Counted from the first letter of the stretch, positions 24,146 to 33,168 are shown. The stretch is DNA of 64,000 nucleotides from Streptomyces jumonjinensis (GCF_009600885.1 NZ_VCLA01000156.1:171368-235367); one strand, 5' to 3'. Numbers and translations are program-made. Notes: generated by a model from the sequence alone, not told the origin.

Positions 24146-25372
24146 TCACTTCCGCAGTCGCTTCCCGCCGAACGCCCCGGCCGCGTCGGCCCGCTGCCAC
24201 CAGGCGTCCAGCGCCGGTCCGTCCAGCGACTGCCAGTCCGGTGTCGCCTCGACCAGCGCATGGCCGAGGCGGCGGCCCAGCTCGACCATGGTGCGGCCCA
24301 TCGCGGCCCGCGAACTCTCGTAGGCGCGCAGCCCCTCCCGCAGATCCGGAGCGGCGGTCAGCGCCGATTCCAGCAGGGTGGCGTCCTGGAGGGCCTTGAC
24401 CGCCCCCGCGCCCGTGTGAGGGCGCGCGACCGTGGCCGCGTCGCCCACCAGGGCGAGCCGACTGGTGACCCCGGGGGAGGCGGTGAAGTCGTACATCGGC
24501 TGGACGAAGAGCTCGTCCGGGCCGGTCAGCCCCACCAGAGCGGCCCAGAACGGCGGCAGCCGGTCCCCGGCCAGCTCCGTCAGATGGCGGTGCAGCGCAT
24601 CGCTCAGGGTCCCGGGCGGCAGGCTCGTCGGCATGTCGAGGGAGATGTCGAGCCCGGGCGGCGGGGCGGTGTACAGCACCCAGTTGACCCGGTGGCCGCC
24701 CTGGGCGTCGGGGATGCGGTAGATCACCGCATGGCCGCCGTCGAAGGCGACATACGCCGTGACCGTCTTCTCCCACCGCCCCGGATCGGCCAGCCTGCTC
24801 TCCGGGTAGGCCCCGCGCCAGGCCAGATAGCCCGCGTAGGCGGGCCGTACATCGGGGCAGACCGTGTTCCGGACCACCGAGCGATAGCCGTCCGCGCCGA
24901 TCACCAGGTCATAGCGGTCGGAGCCCGAAGGGACTCCCGCTCCGGCGGGCCCGGCCGTCCGGACCTCGGCTCCGGTCGCCGACTCGACGACGGATTCCAC
25001 CGTCGTACCCGACCGGAATTCGACCGAATCCGGTACCCGGCCGCGCAGTTCACGCCAGAGTGAACCCCAGTTGTACGCACGGAAGGGGAACGTCTCCCCC
25101 CGGATCACCCGTCCCAGCGGATCGGCGCCGTCCCTGACGTACCAGCGGCGCTCGGATATCCGTACGCACGGCATCGCCGCGTCCAGATAGCCCGCGCTCT
25201 CCAGCTCCGCGTAGCGCTCGCTGTGGACGGCGACGCCCACGCCCCGCTCGGCGAGATCGCCCGCCGCGCGCTCATGGACGACGATGTCCCCGTACCCCGC
25301 GCGGTGCACGGCGAGCGCCGCCGCACAGCCTGCGATACTGCCGCCCACGACGGCCACCCGCACTCCGCTCAT
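24146..25372 (-). CDS. FAD-dependent monooxygenase (PHBH-fold)
   Basis: A 408-residue class A flavoprotein. The N-terminal Rossmann motif is 'VAVVGGSIAGCAAALAVHRA' (residues 6-25). The second FAD motif, 'LVIGADGYRSVVRN', is near residue 165. The ribityl-binding 'RLALVGDAATVARPHTGAGA' is near residue 305. The family hydroxylates or epoxidises aromatic and polycyclic substrates with NAD(P)H and O2. No partner genes indicate a substrate. Start ATG 25372 directly precedes the Rossmann fold. The gene points away from aceB. Confidence 0.88.
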   Translation of the reverse strand: MSGVRVAVVGGSIAGCAAALAVHRAGYGDIVVHERAAGDLAERGVGVAVHSERYAELESAGYLDAAMPCVRISERRWYVRDGADPLGRVIRGETFPFRAYNWGSLWRELRGRVPDSVEFRSGTTVESVVESATGAEVRTAGPAGAGVPSGSDRYDLVIGADGYRSVVRNTVCPDVRPAYAGYLAWRGAYPESRLADPGRWEKTVTAYVAFDGGHAVIYRIPDAQGGHRVNWVLYTAPPPGLDISLDMPTSLPPGTLSDALHRHLTELAGDRLPPFWAALVGLTGPDELFVQPMYDFTASPGVTSRLALVGDAATVARPHTGAGAVKALQDATLLESALTAAPDLREGLRAYESSRAAMGRTMVELGRRLGHALVEATPDWQSLDGPALDAWWQRADAAGAFGGKRLRK

Positions 25373-25435
25373 GGGCGCATCATGACAGCACCGGACGCCC
25401 GGGACCCGGTGATCGCGGGGATGCGATGGCGTGAA

Positions 25436-27061
25436 TCAGCCCGTCAGCCGCTCATATGCGGACAGGGTCAGAAAGTCCTCGTATGTCTCGTCGAGGGCCA
25501 CCTTCAGCAGCAGATCGTGCGCCTCCCGCCAGCTGCCCGCCGCGAAGGCGGCATCGCCCAGCTCGGCGCGGACGGCGTCGAGTTCGTCCGCGGCCACCCG
25601 CCGGACGAGTTCCGCGGTGGCGCGCTCGCCGTTCTCGAAGACCACGCCGGCGTTGATCCACTGCCAGATCTGGGAGCGGGAGATCTCGGCGGTGGCCGCG
25701 TCCTCCATCAGATCGAAGATCGCTACCGCGCCCACCCCGCGCAGCCACGCCTCGATATAGCGGACGCCCACCTGGACGGCGTTGCGCAGACCGCCGTACG
25801 TCGGTGCGGCGTCGAGCGAGTCGACGGCGATCAGATCGCCGGCCGCGACCTCGACGTCCTCGCGCAGCCGGTCCTTCTGATGGGGGCGCTCGCCGAGGAT
25901 GGCGTCGAAGGAGGCCATGGCCACCGGGACCAGATCCGGGTGCGCCACCCAGGAGCCGTCGAAACCGTCGGCGGCCTCGCGGTCCTTGTCCGCCCGCACC
26001 TTCTCGAACGCGACCCGGTTGACCTCGGGGTCGCGGCGGGAGGGGATGAAGGCCGCCATGCCGCCGATCGCGTGCGCGCCGCGCTTATGACAGGTGCGGA
26101 CCAGGAGTTCGGTGTAGGCGCGCATGAACGGGGCGGTCATCGTGACCGCGTTGCGATCCGGGAGCACGAACCTCTCCCCGCCGTCCCGGAAGTTCTTGAC
26201 GATGGAGAAGAGATAGTCCCAGCGGCCCGCGTTCAGTCCGGAGGCGTGCTCGCGCAGCTCGTAGAGGATCTCCTCCATCTCGTAGGCGGCGGTGATCGTC
26301 TCGATCAGCACCGTCGCGCGGATCGTGCCCCGGGGGATCCCGATGTACTCCTGGGCGAAGAGGAAGACATCGTTCCAGAGCCGGGCCTCGTGATACGACT
26401 CCGTCTTCGGCAGATAGAAGTACGGCCCCTTGCCCAGGTCGATCAGCCGCTGGGCGTTGTGGAAGAAGTAGAGGCCGAAGTCGGCCAGCGCGCCGGGGAC
26501 CGCGCTGCCGTCGGCGGCCCGCAGATGACGTTCGCTCAGATGCCAGCCGCGCGGGCGCATCACGACCGTGGCCAGCTCTCCGTCCGGCTTCAGGGCGTAC
26601 GACTTTCCGGTGCGCTCATCGGCGAAGTCGATGCGGCGGCGGAAGGCGTCGATCATATTGAGCTGACCGGTGACCACATTCGCCCAGGTGGGAGCGGAGG
26701 CGTCCTCGAAGTCGGCGAGCCAGACCCGGGCGCCGGAGTTCAGCGCGTTGACGGTCATCCTGCGGTCGGCGGGGCCGGTGATCTCGACCCTGCGGTCTTC
26801 GAGGGCCTTCGGCGCGGGGGCGACCCGCCAGGAGTCGTCGGCGCGGATCGCCGCGGTCTCCCGGGGGAAGTCCAGGGCGCAGGTGCGGGCGATCTCGGCG
26901 CGGCGCTCGGCCCGGCGCGCGAGCAGCTTGTCGCGGCGGGGGGTGAAACGCCGGTGCAGCTCGGCGACGAAGGCGAGGGCCGCGTCCGAGAGGACCTCCT
27001 CCTGCCGGGGCAGCGGGTCTGCTGCGACGATGGCCAGCGGGGACGGCGCCGGTGCGGACAT
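25436..27061 (-). CDS. aceB: Malate synthase A
   Basis: A 541-residue malate synthase (A form) that condenses glyoxylate with acetyl-CoA to malate. 'NVVTGQLNMIDAFRR', 'LPKTESYHEARLWNDVF', 'GTIRATVLIETITAAYEMEE' and 'HASGLNAGRWDYLFSIVKNF' hold the substrate and Mg2+ sites (Arg in GTIRAT, Glu in LIET, Asp in GRWDY). No isocitrate lyase gene is adjacent, so in this locus it most likely disposes of glyoxylate from allantoin degradation. Start ATG 27061. A well-formed promoter lies ~105 bp upstream with an inverted repeat in its spacer. Confidence 0.95.
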   Translation of the reverse strand: MSAPAPSPLAIVAADPLPRQEEVLSDAALAFVAELHRRFTPRRDKLLARRAERRAEIARTCALDFPRETAAIRADDSWRVAPAPKALEDRRVEITGPADRRMTVNALNSGARVWLADFEDASAPTWANVVTGQLNMIDAFRRRIDFADERTGKSYALKPDGELATVVMRPRGWHLSERHLRAADGSAVPGALADFGLYFFHNAQRLIDLGKGPYFYLPKTESYHEARLWNDVFLFAQEYIGIPRGTIRATVLIETITAAYEMEEILYELREHASGLNAGRWDYLFSIVKNFRDGGERFVLPDRNAVTMTAPFMRAYTELLVRTCHKRGAHAIGGMAAFIPSRRDPEVNRVAFEKVRADKDREAADGFDGSWVAHPDLVPVAMASFDAILGERPHQKDRLREDVEVAAGDLIAVDSLDAAPTYGGLRNAVQVGVRYIEAWLRGVGAVAIFDLMEDAATAEISRSQIWQWINAGVVFENGERATAELVRRVAADELDAVRAELGDAAFAAGSWREAHDLLLKVALDETYEDFLTLSAYERLTG

Positions 27062-27163
27062 GGGCGGTCACTTCCTTCAGCGGGCGTGGTGGGGATGCGT
27101 GCGGCGTACGGCGTGCGGGCATCTGCGCGGAGGGCTGAGGGGCCGAGAGTTTCTGATCGGTGG

Positions 27164-27192
27164 ATAGTAGTTTCCTCATCGTGGAAGTACAA
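27164..27192 (-). promoter_or_regulatory. aceB promoter with inverted repeat in the spacer
   Basis: On the minus strand TTGTAC (27192-27187) and TACTAT (27169-27164) are separated by 17 nt. The spacer contains TTCC-N7-GGAA, a symmetric site typical of IclR-family operators, ideally placed to block RNA polymerase. Confidence 0.65.
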
Positions 27193-27271
27193 GACGGGTC
27201 GGCCCCGAGGTACTCCGGCCCGGCGGCCCTCTCCGCGACCGTCTTCCGGGCCATTAGGGCCGTTGGGGCCG

Positions 27272-27919
27272 TTACTCAAGGCGGTCGAGGTCGTCGGCCG
27301 TGTCGATGTCATAGGGCTCGGCGATGTCCCCGCACTCGACCAGCACCAGCGACGCCCGGTGCGCCGCCAGATAGCGGCGGGCCCCCCGGTCGCCCTCCGC
27401 CCCGGCCGCCACGCCCCGCCAGCGGTGCGCGCCGAGGAGTACGGGATGGCCGCGCTCACCCGCGTACGCCGCCGCCGCCAGCGTGTCCCGCGAGCCGTAC
27501 GCGGAACGGACCCGGGCCACCGCCGGCGCCCCGACGCCCGGCTGATCCACCAGGCACACCAGCGCCGCGTCCGCCCCCGTGTCGGCGAGGGAGGCGAGAC
27601 CCGCCCGGAGCGAGGAGCCCATGCCTTCGCGCCACCGCGGGTTGGCGACCACCGTGCAGCCGCCGAGCTCCGCCTCGGCGCGCACCTGCTCCGCCGCCGC
27701 GCCCAGCACCACATGCACCGGGTCGCAGCCGCCCTCGCGCAGGGCCTGTACGGCGTGTTCGGCCAGCGGGCGGCCCCGGTGGCGGAGCAGCGCCTTCGGC
27801 AGCCCGCCGAGCCGCCGCCCGCCGCCCGCGGCGAGCAGCAGCCCGGCGACGACAGGGTGCCTGGTCGGCACGGGGCCTCGCGTCGGGGTTGGCGGCGGGG
27901 GCGCTGATGGGGGTGTCAT
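27272..27919 (-). CDS. MobA-like nucleotidyltransferase (MocA-type candidate)
   Basis: A 215-residue single NTP-transferase domain. 'LLLAAGGGRRLGGLPKALL' (residues ~27-45) is the nucleotide-binding signature with its Lys, and 'LVCLVDQPGVGAPAV' carries the metal-binding Asp. The end 'PYDIDTADDLDRL' is characteristic of molybdenum-cofactor cytidylyltransferases. In a purine locus it could mature the cofactor of xanthine dehydrogenase, although no dehydrogenase subunit is in this window. Start ATG 27919. It is upstream of aceB on the same strand with a 210-bp gap that contains aceB's own promoter. Confidence 0.8.
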   Translation of the reverse strand: MTPPSAPPPPTPTRGPVPTRHPVVAGLLLAAGGGRRLGGLPKALLRHRGRPLAEHAVQALREGGCDPVHVVLGAAAEQVRAEAELGGCTVVANPRWREGMGSSLRAGLASLADTGADAALVCLVDQPGVGAPAVARVRSAYGSRDTLAAAAYAGERGHPVLLGAHRWRGVAAGAEGDRGARRYLAAHRASLVLVECGDIAEPYDIDTADDLDRLE

Positions 27920-28172
27920 GGGGACTGCCTATCCCATCCACGGTACGGAGGTCACGGACGCGGTACGGAGGTACGGACGTGGTGCAGACGCGGTACGGAG
28001 ATCCCGCGCCGGGCGGCGACCGGAAAGAGACCTTGACATTCGCGTCCTGAATTCGGTCCACGGAGTGGCGCGTAACGTACCTCATGGCGTTAACTTGCCC
28101 GCAACTCTGGGTGGTTGGCCGTCGACTGACGGTCGTGCGGACCGGTCCGGGGTGTGTGCGAGGGGGAGAACT

Positions 28173-28493
28173 TTGTTGCGGAGCGTGGGGCAGGCGCCGG
28201 TGACAGGGAGTGGGAAGGATCCGAGGGCGAGCGCGCTGGGAGCGGCGGTCTCCCGGCTCCGACGTGAACTGGCCGGAAACCCCGGCCGGTTCCCCGACCG
28301 GGACATCGCCGAGGACGAATTGGCCGTACTGGCCGCGATGGCGCAGGGCGGACAGTCCGACATCCAGCGGATGCGGCGCTCGCTGCTGCTGATCGCGGGC
28401 GCGATCGGGTCGGTGAGCGCACTCGGACCGGCTCTGATGCAGGTGCGTCACGCGGTCGACCTCTTCGGGCAGTCGCCTGGTCCGGTCCGGTAG
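28173..28493 (+). CDS. DUF5955-family small protein
   Basis: A 106-residue actinomycete-specific protein of unknown function. 'SALGAAVSRLRRELAG', 'FPDRDIAEDELAVLAAMA' and 'RMRRSLLLIAGAIGSVSALG' follow the DUF5955 pattern as I remember it. It is helical with a short hydrophobic stretch near residue 80, and probably soluble or membrane-associated. I place the start at TTG 28173 (second TTG at 28176) behind AGGGGGAG; no ATG fits. The 250 bp upstream contain three copies of CGGTACGGAG (27949-28015) and the sequence TTGACATT at 28033. Confidence 0.65.
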   Translation: MLRSVGQAPVTGSGKDPRASALGAAVSRLRRELAGNPGRFPDRDIAEDELAVLAAMAQGGQSDIQRMRRSLLLIAGAIGSVSALGPALMQVRHAVDLFGQSPGPVR

Positions 28494-28509
28494 TCCGTTC
28501 GCTCCGTCC

Positions 28510-28535
28510 GTCCGGACTCCTCCAGGAGTCCGGAC
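28510..28535. terminator. Stem-loop terminator after the DUF5955 gene
   Basis: GTCCGGACTCCT and AGGAGTCCGGAC are perfect 12-bp complements separated by CC, 17 bp past the DUF5955 stop. Confidence 0.75.
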
Positions 28536-28634
28536 GGGCTGTCTTGTACCGCAGCGGTGGCACGTCCGTCGCTGCGGTCTTAATTTAGGGAGGAAAGCCT
28601 CAAAACGACCATCGAGCTCTCAGAGGAAGTCGAT

Positions 28635-29324
28635 ATGGCCGACAAGCCGGCAATCGTTCTGGTGCATGGGTTCTGGGGAGGCGCGGCCCACTGGGGCAAG
28701 GTCATCCTCGAACTGAGGAACCGGGGCTACGGTTCTCTGCACGCTGTGGAGATGCCCCTGGCCTCGCTGGCCGAGGACGCCGAGCGCACCCGGAAGATGG
28801 TGAAGCAGATCAGCGGGCCCGTCGTCCTGGTGGGCCACTCCTATGGCGGCGCGGTCATCACCGAGATGGGCGATCTGCCCAATGTGACCGGGCTGGTCTA
28901 CGTCGCCGCCTTCGCGCCCGACGCGGGGGAGAGCCCGGGGCAGATCAGCCAGGAGTATCCGCCCGAGGCGTTCGAGAACATCGTCCCCGACTCCGACGGC
29001 TATCTCTGGGTCGAGCAGAGCAAATACCACTGGAGCTTCTGCGCGGATCTGAGCGAGGACGAGGCGTTCGTCCTGGCGGTCACCCAGAAGGCCCCGCTCG
29101 CCTCGACCTTCGGCGACAACGTCACCGTACCGGCCTGGCAGAAGAAGCCCGTCTGGTATCAGGTGTCGACCGCCGACCGCATGATCAACCCGGACAACGA
29201 ACGCCGGATGGCGAAGCGGATGTCCCCGCGGAAGATCATCGAGCTGGAGGCCAGCCATGCGTCGCTGGCGTCGCAGCCGCAGGCCGTGACCGATCTGATC
29301 GAGGAGGCGGTGTCCGGGGCCTGA
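28635..29324 (+). CDS. Alpha/beta hydrolase
   Basis: In this 229-residue hydrolase the oxyanion motif 'VLVHGFWGG' is at residues 9-17 and the nucleophile elbow 'GHSYGG' is near residue 67. The Asp ('VSTADRMI', ~177) and His ('EASHASL', ~205) complete the triad. It resembles the EstC/salicylate-esterase-like group of small hydrolases; its substrate is unknown. Start ATG 28635 has GAGGAAG upstream. The upstream 70 bp are unusually AT-rich for this genome (CTTAATTTAGG), suggesting its own promoter. Confidence 0.88.
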   Translation: MADKPAIVLVHGFWGGAAHWGKVILELRNRGYGSLHAVEMPLASLAEDAERTRKMVKQISGPVVLVGHSYGGAVITEMGDLPNVTGLVYVAAFAPDAGESPGQISQEYPPEAFENIVPDSDGYLWVEQSKYHWSFCADLSEDEAFVLAVTQKAPLASTFGDNVTVPAWQKKPVWYQVSTADRMINPDNERRMAKRMSPRKIIELEASHASLASQPQAVTDLIEEAVSGA

Positions 29325-29522
29325 GGGCCGGACCGGACCGGACCGTACGCCGCCGGGGTCCGAGCCGAGCCTCCGGTGCCGTACAACGACGGGAGGCCGG
29401 GCTCCGGGCCCGGTCTCCATGCCATGCGCCCCGTGCACGCGCCCTGGGCCCCGTAGTCCGGGGCTCATGCGCAACGCCCCGTGGCCCGGGCTCCGTTATC
29501 CGTCAGCGGACGCCTCAGCGCC

Positions 29523-30329
29523 TCAGCCGCTCGCCGCCGGGCCCGTGCTGCGCAGCGCCTGCGAGAGCTCCCGCGCCACCTCCTGGAGCACCGGCACGAT
29601 CCTCCTGACGGCCGTCTCCGTCACCCGGCCCGCCGGTCCCGAGATCGAGATAGCCGCCGTGGTCGGTGAGTCGGGCACCGGGACGGCGAGGCAGCGCACC
29701 CCGATCTCCTGCTCGTTGTCGTCCACCGCGTACCCCTGGCGGCGCACCTGCTCCAGCGCGGCGAGGAAGCCCTCGGGCGTGGTGATCGTCTTTTCGGTGG
29801 CCGCGGGCATCCCGGTCCGCGCCAGCAGCGCCCGTACCTCGTCGGGCGCAGAGCCCGCGAGCAGCGCCTTGCCGACCCCCGTGGAGTGCGGCAGCACCCG
29901 CCGTCCGACCTCGGTGAACATCCGCATCGAGTGCTTGGACGGCACCTGGGCCACATAGACGATCTCGTCCCCGTCGAGCAGCGCCATGTTCGCCGTCTCG
30001 CCGGTCTCCTCGACCAGCCGGGCGAGATGGGGGCGGGCCCAGGTGCCGAGCAGCCGGGAGGCCGACTCGCCCAGCCGGATCAGCCGAGGCCCCAGCGCAT
30101 AGCGGCGGTTCGGCTGCTGGCGTACATAGCCGCAGGTCACCAGGGTGCGCATCAGCCGGTGGATGGTGGGCAGCGGCAGTCCGCTGCTGGCGGAGAGCTC
30201 GCTCAGCCCCACCTCGCCGCCCGCGTCGGCCATTCTTTCGAGCAGATCGAAGGCGCGCTCAAGGGACTGCACACCACCGCTGTTCGCGGTCTTGGCTGCG
30301 TCGGAGGTGCTGGCGCTGGACGTCGGCAC
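29523..30329 (-). CDS. IclR-family repressor of allantoin/glyoxylate genes (AllR-like)
   Basis: A 268-residue protein. The N-terminal winged helix is 'SLERAFDLLERMADAGGEVG' then 'LSELSASSGLPLPTIHRLMR' (residues ~22-60). The IclR effector domain follows, with 'VGRRVLPHSTGVGKALLAGS' and 'NEQEIGVRCLAVPVPDSP'. Its place between aceB and allB/alc matches AllR of S. coelicolor, the allantoin-pathway repressor as I recall. The GTG start 30329 has GAAAGGA nine bases upstream; a TTG 30 bp further out is less likely. Two tandem palindromic 25-mers in its upstream region suggest autoregulation. The ligand is presumably a pathway metabolite such as allantoate or glyoxylate. Confidence 0.85.
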   Translation of the reverse strand: MPTSSASTSDAAKTANSGGVQSLERAFDLLERMADAGGEVGLSELSASSGLPLPTIHRLMRTLVTCGYVRQQPNRRYALGPRLIRLGESASRLLGTWARPHLARLVEETGETANMALLDGDEIVYVAQVPSKHSMRMFTEVGRRVLPHSTGVGKALLAGSAPDEVRALLARTGMPAATEKTITTPEGFLAALEQVRRQGYAVDDNEQEIGVRCLAVPVPDSPTTAAISISGPAGRVTETAVRRIVPVLQEVARELSQALRSTGPAASG

Positions 30330-30389
30330 GGGTGGCGGTCCTTTCGGGCGGACGGGCAAGTGAGCAGCCTACCGGGCGGCCGTATCCGT

Positions 30390-30439
30390 CACCTTGCGGT
30401 CCGTAAGGCGTCCGCACCTTGCGGTCCGTAAGGTGTCCG
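30390..30439. promoter_or_regulatory. Two tandem 25-bp palindromic repeats upstream of the IclR gene
   Basis: Positions 30390-30414 and 30415-30439 are identical at 24 of 25 bases. Each holds CCTTGC-GGTCC-GTAAGG, an imperfect inverted repeat with 6-5-6 geometry. They lie 61-110 bp upstream of the IclR start and on the far side of allB's region, so they could serve autoregulation. Further direct repeats (CGTC(C/T)GGGATCGTC) follow to about 30500. The rest of the 335-bp IclR-allB gap shows no gene. Confidence 0.65.
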
Positions 30440-30618
30440 CGCCGGTCAGATGGTGTTCGCCCGGGTACGGGCGGTCGTCCGGGATCGTCTGGGATCGTCC
30501 GCCGGTGCTCTTCGGACCCCTATCGGCCTTCTGTGCTGCGAAATCCGCCTTTCGCTCCATGGAAGCCGGGGCCGATGCCCGGATGCTTGACGGAGGGGGC
30601 GACCCGGGTGAAGACTCC

Positions 30619-30635
30619 TTCAACAGTTCGTTGAA
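30619..30635. promoter_or_regulatory. Inverted-repeat operator candidate upstream of allantoinase
   Basis: TTCAAC-AGTTC-GTTGAA is a perfect 6-bp inverted repeat with a 5-nt spacer, 30 bp before the allB start. It matches the site over the urate-operon promoter (12018-12034) in both half-sites except one base. Confidence 0.65.
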
Positions 30636-30664
30636 TTTCGCATGCAGATGTGAAAGGGGAACGG

Positions 30665-32002
30665 ATGACCGAAGGTGTGGTGAGTCTGCTGCTGCGCTCC
30701 ACCCGTGTGATCACACCGGAGGGGACACGGGCGGCGGCGATCGCCGTCGCGGACGGCAGGATCGAGGCGGTTCTGCCGTACGGTGCCGAAGTCCCGCCCG
30801 GCGCCCGGTCCGAGGACCTCGGCGACGACGCCGTGCTCCCCGGTCTCGTCGACACCCACGTCCATGTGAACGATCCCGGCCGCGGCGAGTGGGAGGGTTT
30901 CCACAGCGCCACCCGCGCGGCGGCGGCCGGAGGCGTCACCACCCTGCTCGACATGCCCCTCAACTCCTTTCCGCCGACCACCACGGCCGGCCATCTGCGG
31001 ACCAAGCGGAGGGCGGCCCGCCCCAAGGCGCATATCGACACCGGCTTCTGGGGCGGCGCGGTGCCGGACAACGTCCGGGAGCTGCGCCCGCTGCACGACG
31101 CCGGGGTCTTCGGCTTCAAGTGCTTTCTCTCCCCGTCCGGGGTGCCGGAGTTCCCGGAGCTCGACCGGGACCAACTCGTCCGCGCCATGACCGAGATCGC
31201 CGGATTCGGCGGACTGCTGATCGTGCACGCCGAGGACCCAGCGCGGCTGACGCCCCAGCGGCCCGGCCCCCGGTACGCGGACTTTCTCGCCTCGCGCCCC
31301 CGCGCCGCCGAGAACACCGCGATCGAACTGCTGATCACCGAGGCCGAACGGCTCGGTGCCCGGGTGCACATACTCCATCTGTCGTCCTCGGACGCGCTGC
31401 CCCTGATCGCGGCGGCGAAGGCGGCGGGGGTGCGGGTGAGCGCCGAGACCTGCCCCCACTTCCTCACCCTCACGGCCGAGGAGGTCCCCGACGGGGCGAC
31501 GGAGTTCAAATGCTGCCCCCCGATACGCGAGGCGGCGAACCGGGACGCCCTCTGGGCCGGGCTCGCCGCCGGGGTCATCGACTGCGTGGTCTCCGACCAC
31601 TCGCCCTGCACCGCCGAGCTCAAGACCCCGGACTTCGCCTCCGCGTGGGGCGGGATCTCCTCGCTCCAGCTGGGGCTCCCGGCGGTCTGGACCGAGGCCC
31701 GCCGGCGCGGGCACACCCTCGACGAGGTGGCCCGCTGGATGTCCTCGGGGCCCGCCCGGCTCGCCGGACTCGGACGCAAGGGAGCGATCGAGCCCGGCCG
31801 GGACGCCGACTTCGCGGTCCTCGCGCCCGACGAGCGCTTCACCGTCGATCCCGTACGTCTGCACCACCGCAACCGGATCACCGCGTACGCGGGGCGAACC
31901 CTGTACGGAGTGGTCCGGTCCACCTGGCTGCGCGGGGAGCGCGTCGCGGCCGACGGCGTCCCGGCCGCACCCGCAGGCCGGCTGCTCGAAAGGAACGGCT
32001 GA
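30665..32002 (+). CDS. allB: Allantoinase
   Basis: A 445-residue cyclic amidohydrolase that opens allantoin to allantoate. The first metal site is '[17 protein letters not shown]' (~residues 59-75). The carboxylated Lys is in '[11 protein letters not shown]' (~residue 150), with His ligands in 'IVHAEDP' and 'ILHLSS' and the catalytic Asp in 'VVSDHSPC' (~residue 312). ATG 30665 is preceded by AAGGGG. The stop is two bases before the allantoicase start, so the two are one operon, divergent from the IclR repressor. Confidence 0.95.
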   Translation: MTEGVVSLLLRSTRVITPEGTRAAAIAVADGRIEAVLPYGAEVPPGARSEDLGDDAVLPGLVDTHVHVNDPGRGEWEGFHSATRAAAAGGVTTLLDMPLNSFPPTTTAGHLRTKRRAARPKAHIDTGFWGGAVPDNVRELRPLHDAGVFGFKCFLSPSGVPEFPELDRDQLVRAMTEIAGFGGLLIVHAEDPARLTPQRPGPRYADFLASRPRAAENTAIELLITEAERLGARVHILHLSSSDALPLIAAAKAAGVRVSAETCPHFLTLTAEEVPDGATEFKCCPPIREAANRDALWAGLAAGVIDCVVSDHSPCTAELKTPDFASAWGGISSLQLGLPAVWTEARRRGHTLDEVARWMSSGPARLAGLGRKGAIEPGRDADFAVLAPDERFTVDPVRLHHRNRITAYAGRTLYGVVRSTWLRGERVAADGVPAAPAGRLLERNG

Positions 32003-32004
32003 CC

Positions 32005-33168
32005 ATGTCCCCTTCCGCCATCCCCTCCTTCACCGGGGACGCGAGGCCCTACGGCGGAGGCGAGCCGTACGCCGACTACCGCGCCGCGGACCTCCCCTTC
32101 ACCCACCACGCCGATCTCGCCGACCGGCGGCTGGGCGCGAGCGTCATCGCCGCGAACGACGAGTTCTTCGCCGAGCGCGAGAATCTGCTCAAGCCCGGTC
32201 CGGCGGAGTTCGACCCCGAACGCTTCGGCCACAAGGGCAAGATCATGGACGGCTGGGAGACCCGCCGCCGCCGCGGCGTCTCGGCCGCCGCGCCCCATCC
32301 GGCCGACGACGACCACGACTGGGCGCTGATACGGCTCGGGGCGCCCGGGATCGTCCGCGGGATCGTGGTCGACACCGCGCACTTCCGGGGCAACTATCCG
32401 CAGGCGGTCTCCGTCGAGGCCACCGCGCTGCCCGGCGTGCCGGGGCCGGGCGAGCTCCTCGCCGAAGGGGTGAAGTGGACGACGCTCGTGCCGCGTACGG
32501 CCGTGGGCGGCCACGCGGCGAACGGGTTCGCCGTGGACGCCGAACGCCGCTTCACCCATCTGCGGGTGAACCAGCACCCGGACGGGGGCATCGCACGGCT
32601 GCGGGTGTACGGGGAAGTCGCGCCGGACCCCGGGTGGCTGGCGGCGCTCGGCGCCTTCGATCTGGTGGCCCTGGAGAACGGCGGCCGGGTGGAGGACGCG
32701 TCCGACCGCTTCTACTCGCCCGCGGTGAACACCATTCAGCCGGGCCGCTCACGGAAGATGGACGACGGCTGGGAGACCAGACGGCGCAGGGACCGGGGCA
32801 ACGACTGGATCCGCTACCGGCTGGTGGAGCAGTCCGAGATCCGCGCGGTGGAGATCGACACGGCGTATCTGAAGGGGAACAGCGCGGGGTGGGCGGCGAT
32901 CTCCCTGCGAGACGGGACCGGGTCGGGGGAAGGGTCCGGGCCCGGAGCCGGGTCCGGGACCGGGGGCGAGTGGGCCGGGATCCTGCCGCGCACCGCGCTC
33001 CAGCCGGACACCAACCACCGCTTCGTCCTGCCGGAGCCCGCGGTGGGCCGGGAGCTGCGGATCGACATCTACCCGGACGGGGGCATCTCGCGGCTGCGGG
33101 TCTTCGGCCGGCTGACGGACCGGGGCGCGGCCCGCCTTGAGGCACGCCACCGGGAACTGGGCGGCTGA
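32005..33168 (+). CDS. alc: Allantoicase
   Basis: A 387-residue protein made of two copies of the allantoicase beta-sandwich. The duplicated hallmark appears as 'IMDGWETRRRR' (~residue 88) and 'MDDGWETRRRR' (~residue 252). Each is followed by 'DTAHFRGNYPQAVSVEA' or 'DTAYLKGNSAGWAAIS' and by 'HPDGGIARLRVYGEV' or 'YPDGGISRLRVFGRL'. The enzyme splits allantoate into ureidoglycolate and urea. A Gly/Ser-rich insert sits near residue 310. It is tightly coupled to allB. No ureidoglycolate lyase gene is visible nearby. Confidence 0.95.
   Translation: MSPSAIPSFTGDARPYGGGEPYADYRAADLPFTHHADLADRRLGASVIAANDEFFAERENLLKPGPAEFDPERFGHKGKIMDGWETRRRRGVSAAAPHPADDDHDWALIRLGAPGIVRGIVVDTAHFRGNYPQAVSVEATALPGVPGPGELLAEGVKWTTLVPRTAVGGHAANGFAVDAERRFTHLRVNQHPDGGIARLRVYGEVAPDPGWLAALGAFDLVALENGGRVEDASDRFYSPAVNTIQPGRSRKMDDGWETRRRRDRGNDWIRYRLVEQSEIRAVEIDTAYLKGNSAGWAAISLRDGTGSGEGSGPGAGSGTGGEWAGILPRTALQPDTNHRFVLPEPAVGRELRIDIYPDGGISRLRVFGRLTDRGAARLEARHRELGG

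Noticed and set aside
25223..27907. 894-codon plus-strand frame antisense to aceB
   Set aside because: It is the open antisense frame typical of high-GC genes; malate synthase motifs on the minus strand are unambiguous.
30394..32001. Upstream 537-codon extension of the allantoicase frame across allB
   Set aside because: It reads allB in another frame; allB has complete amidohydrolase metal sites, and allantoicase similarity starts at ATG 32005.
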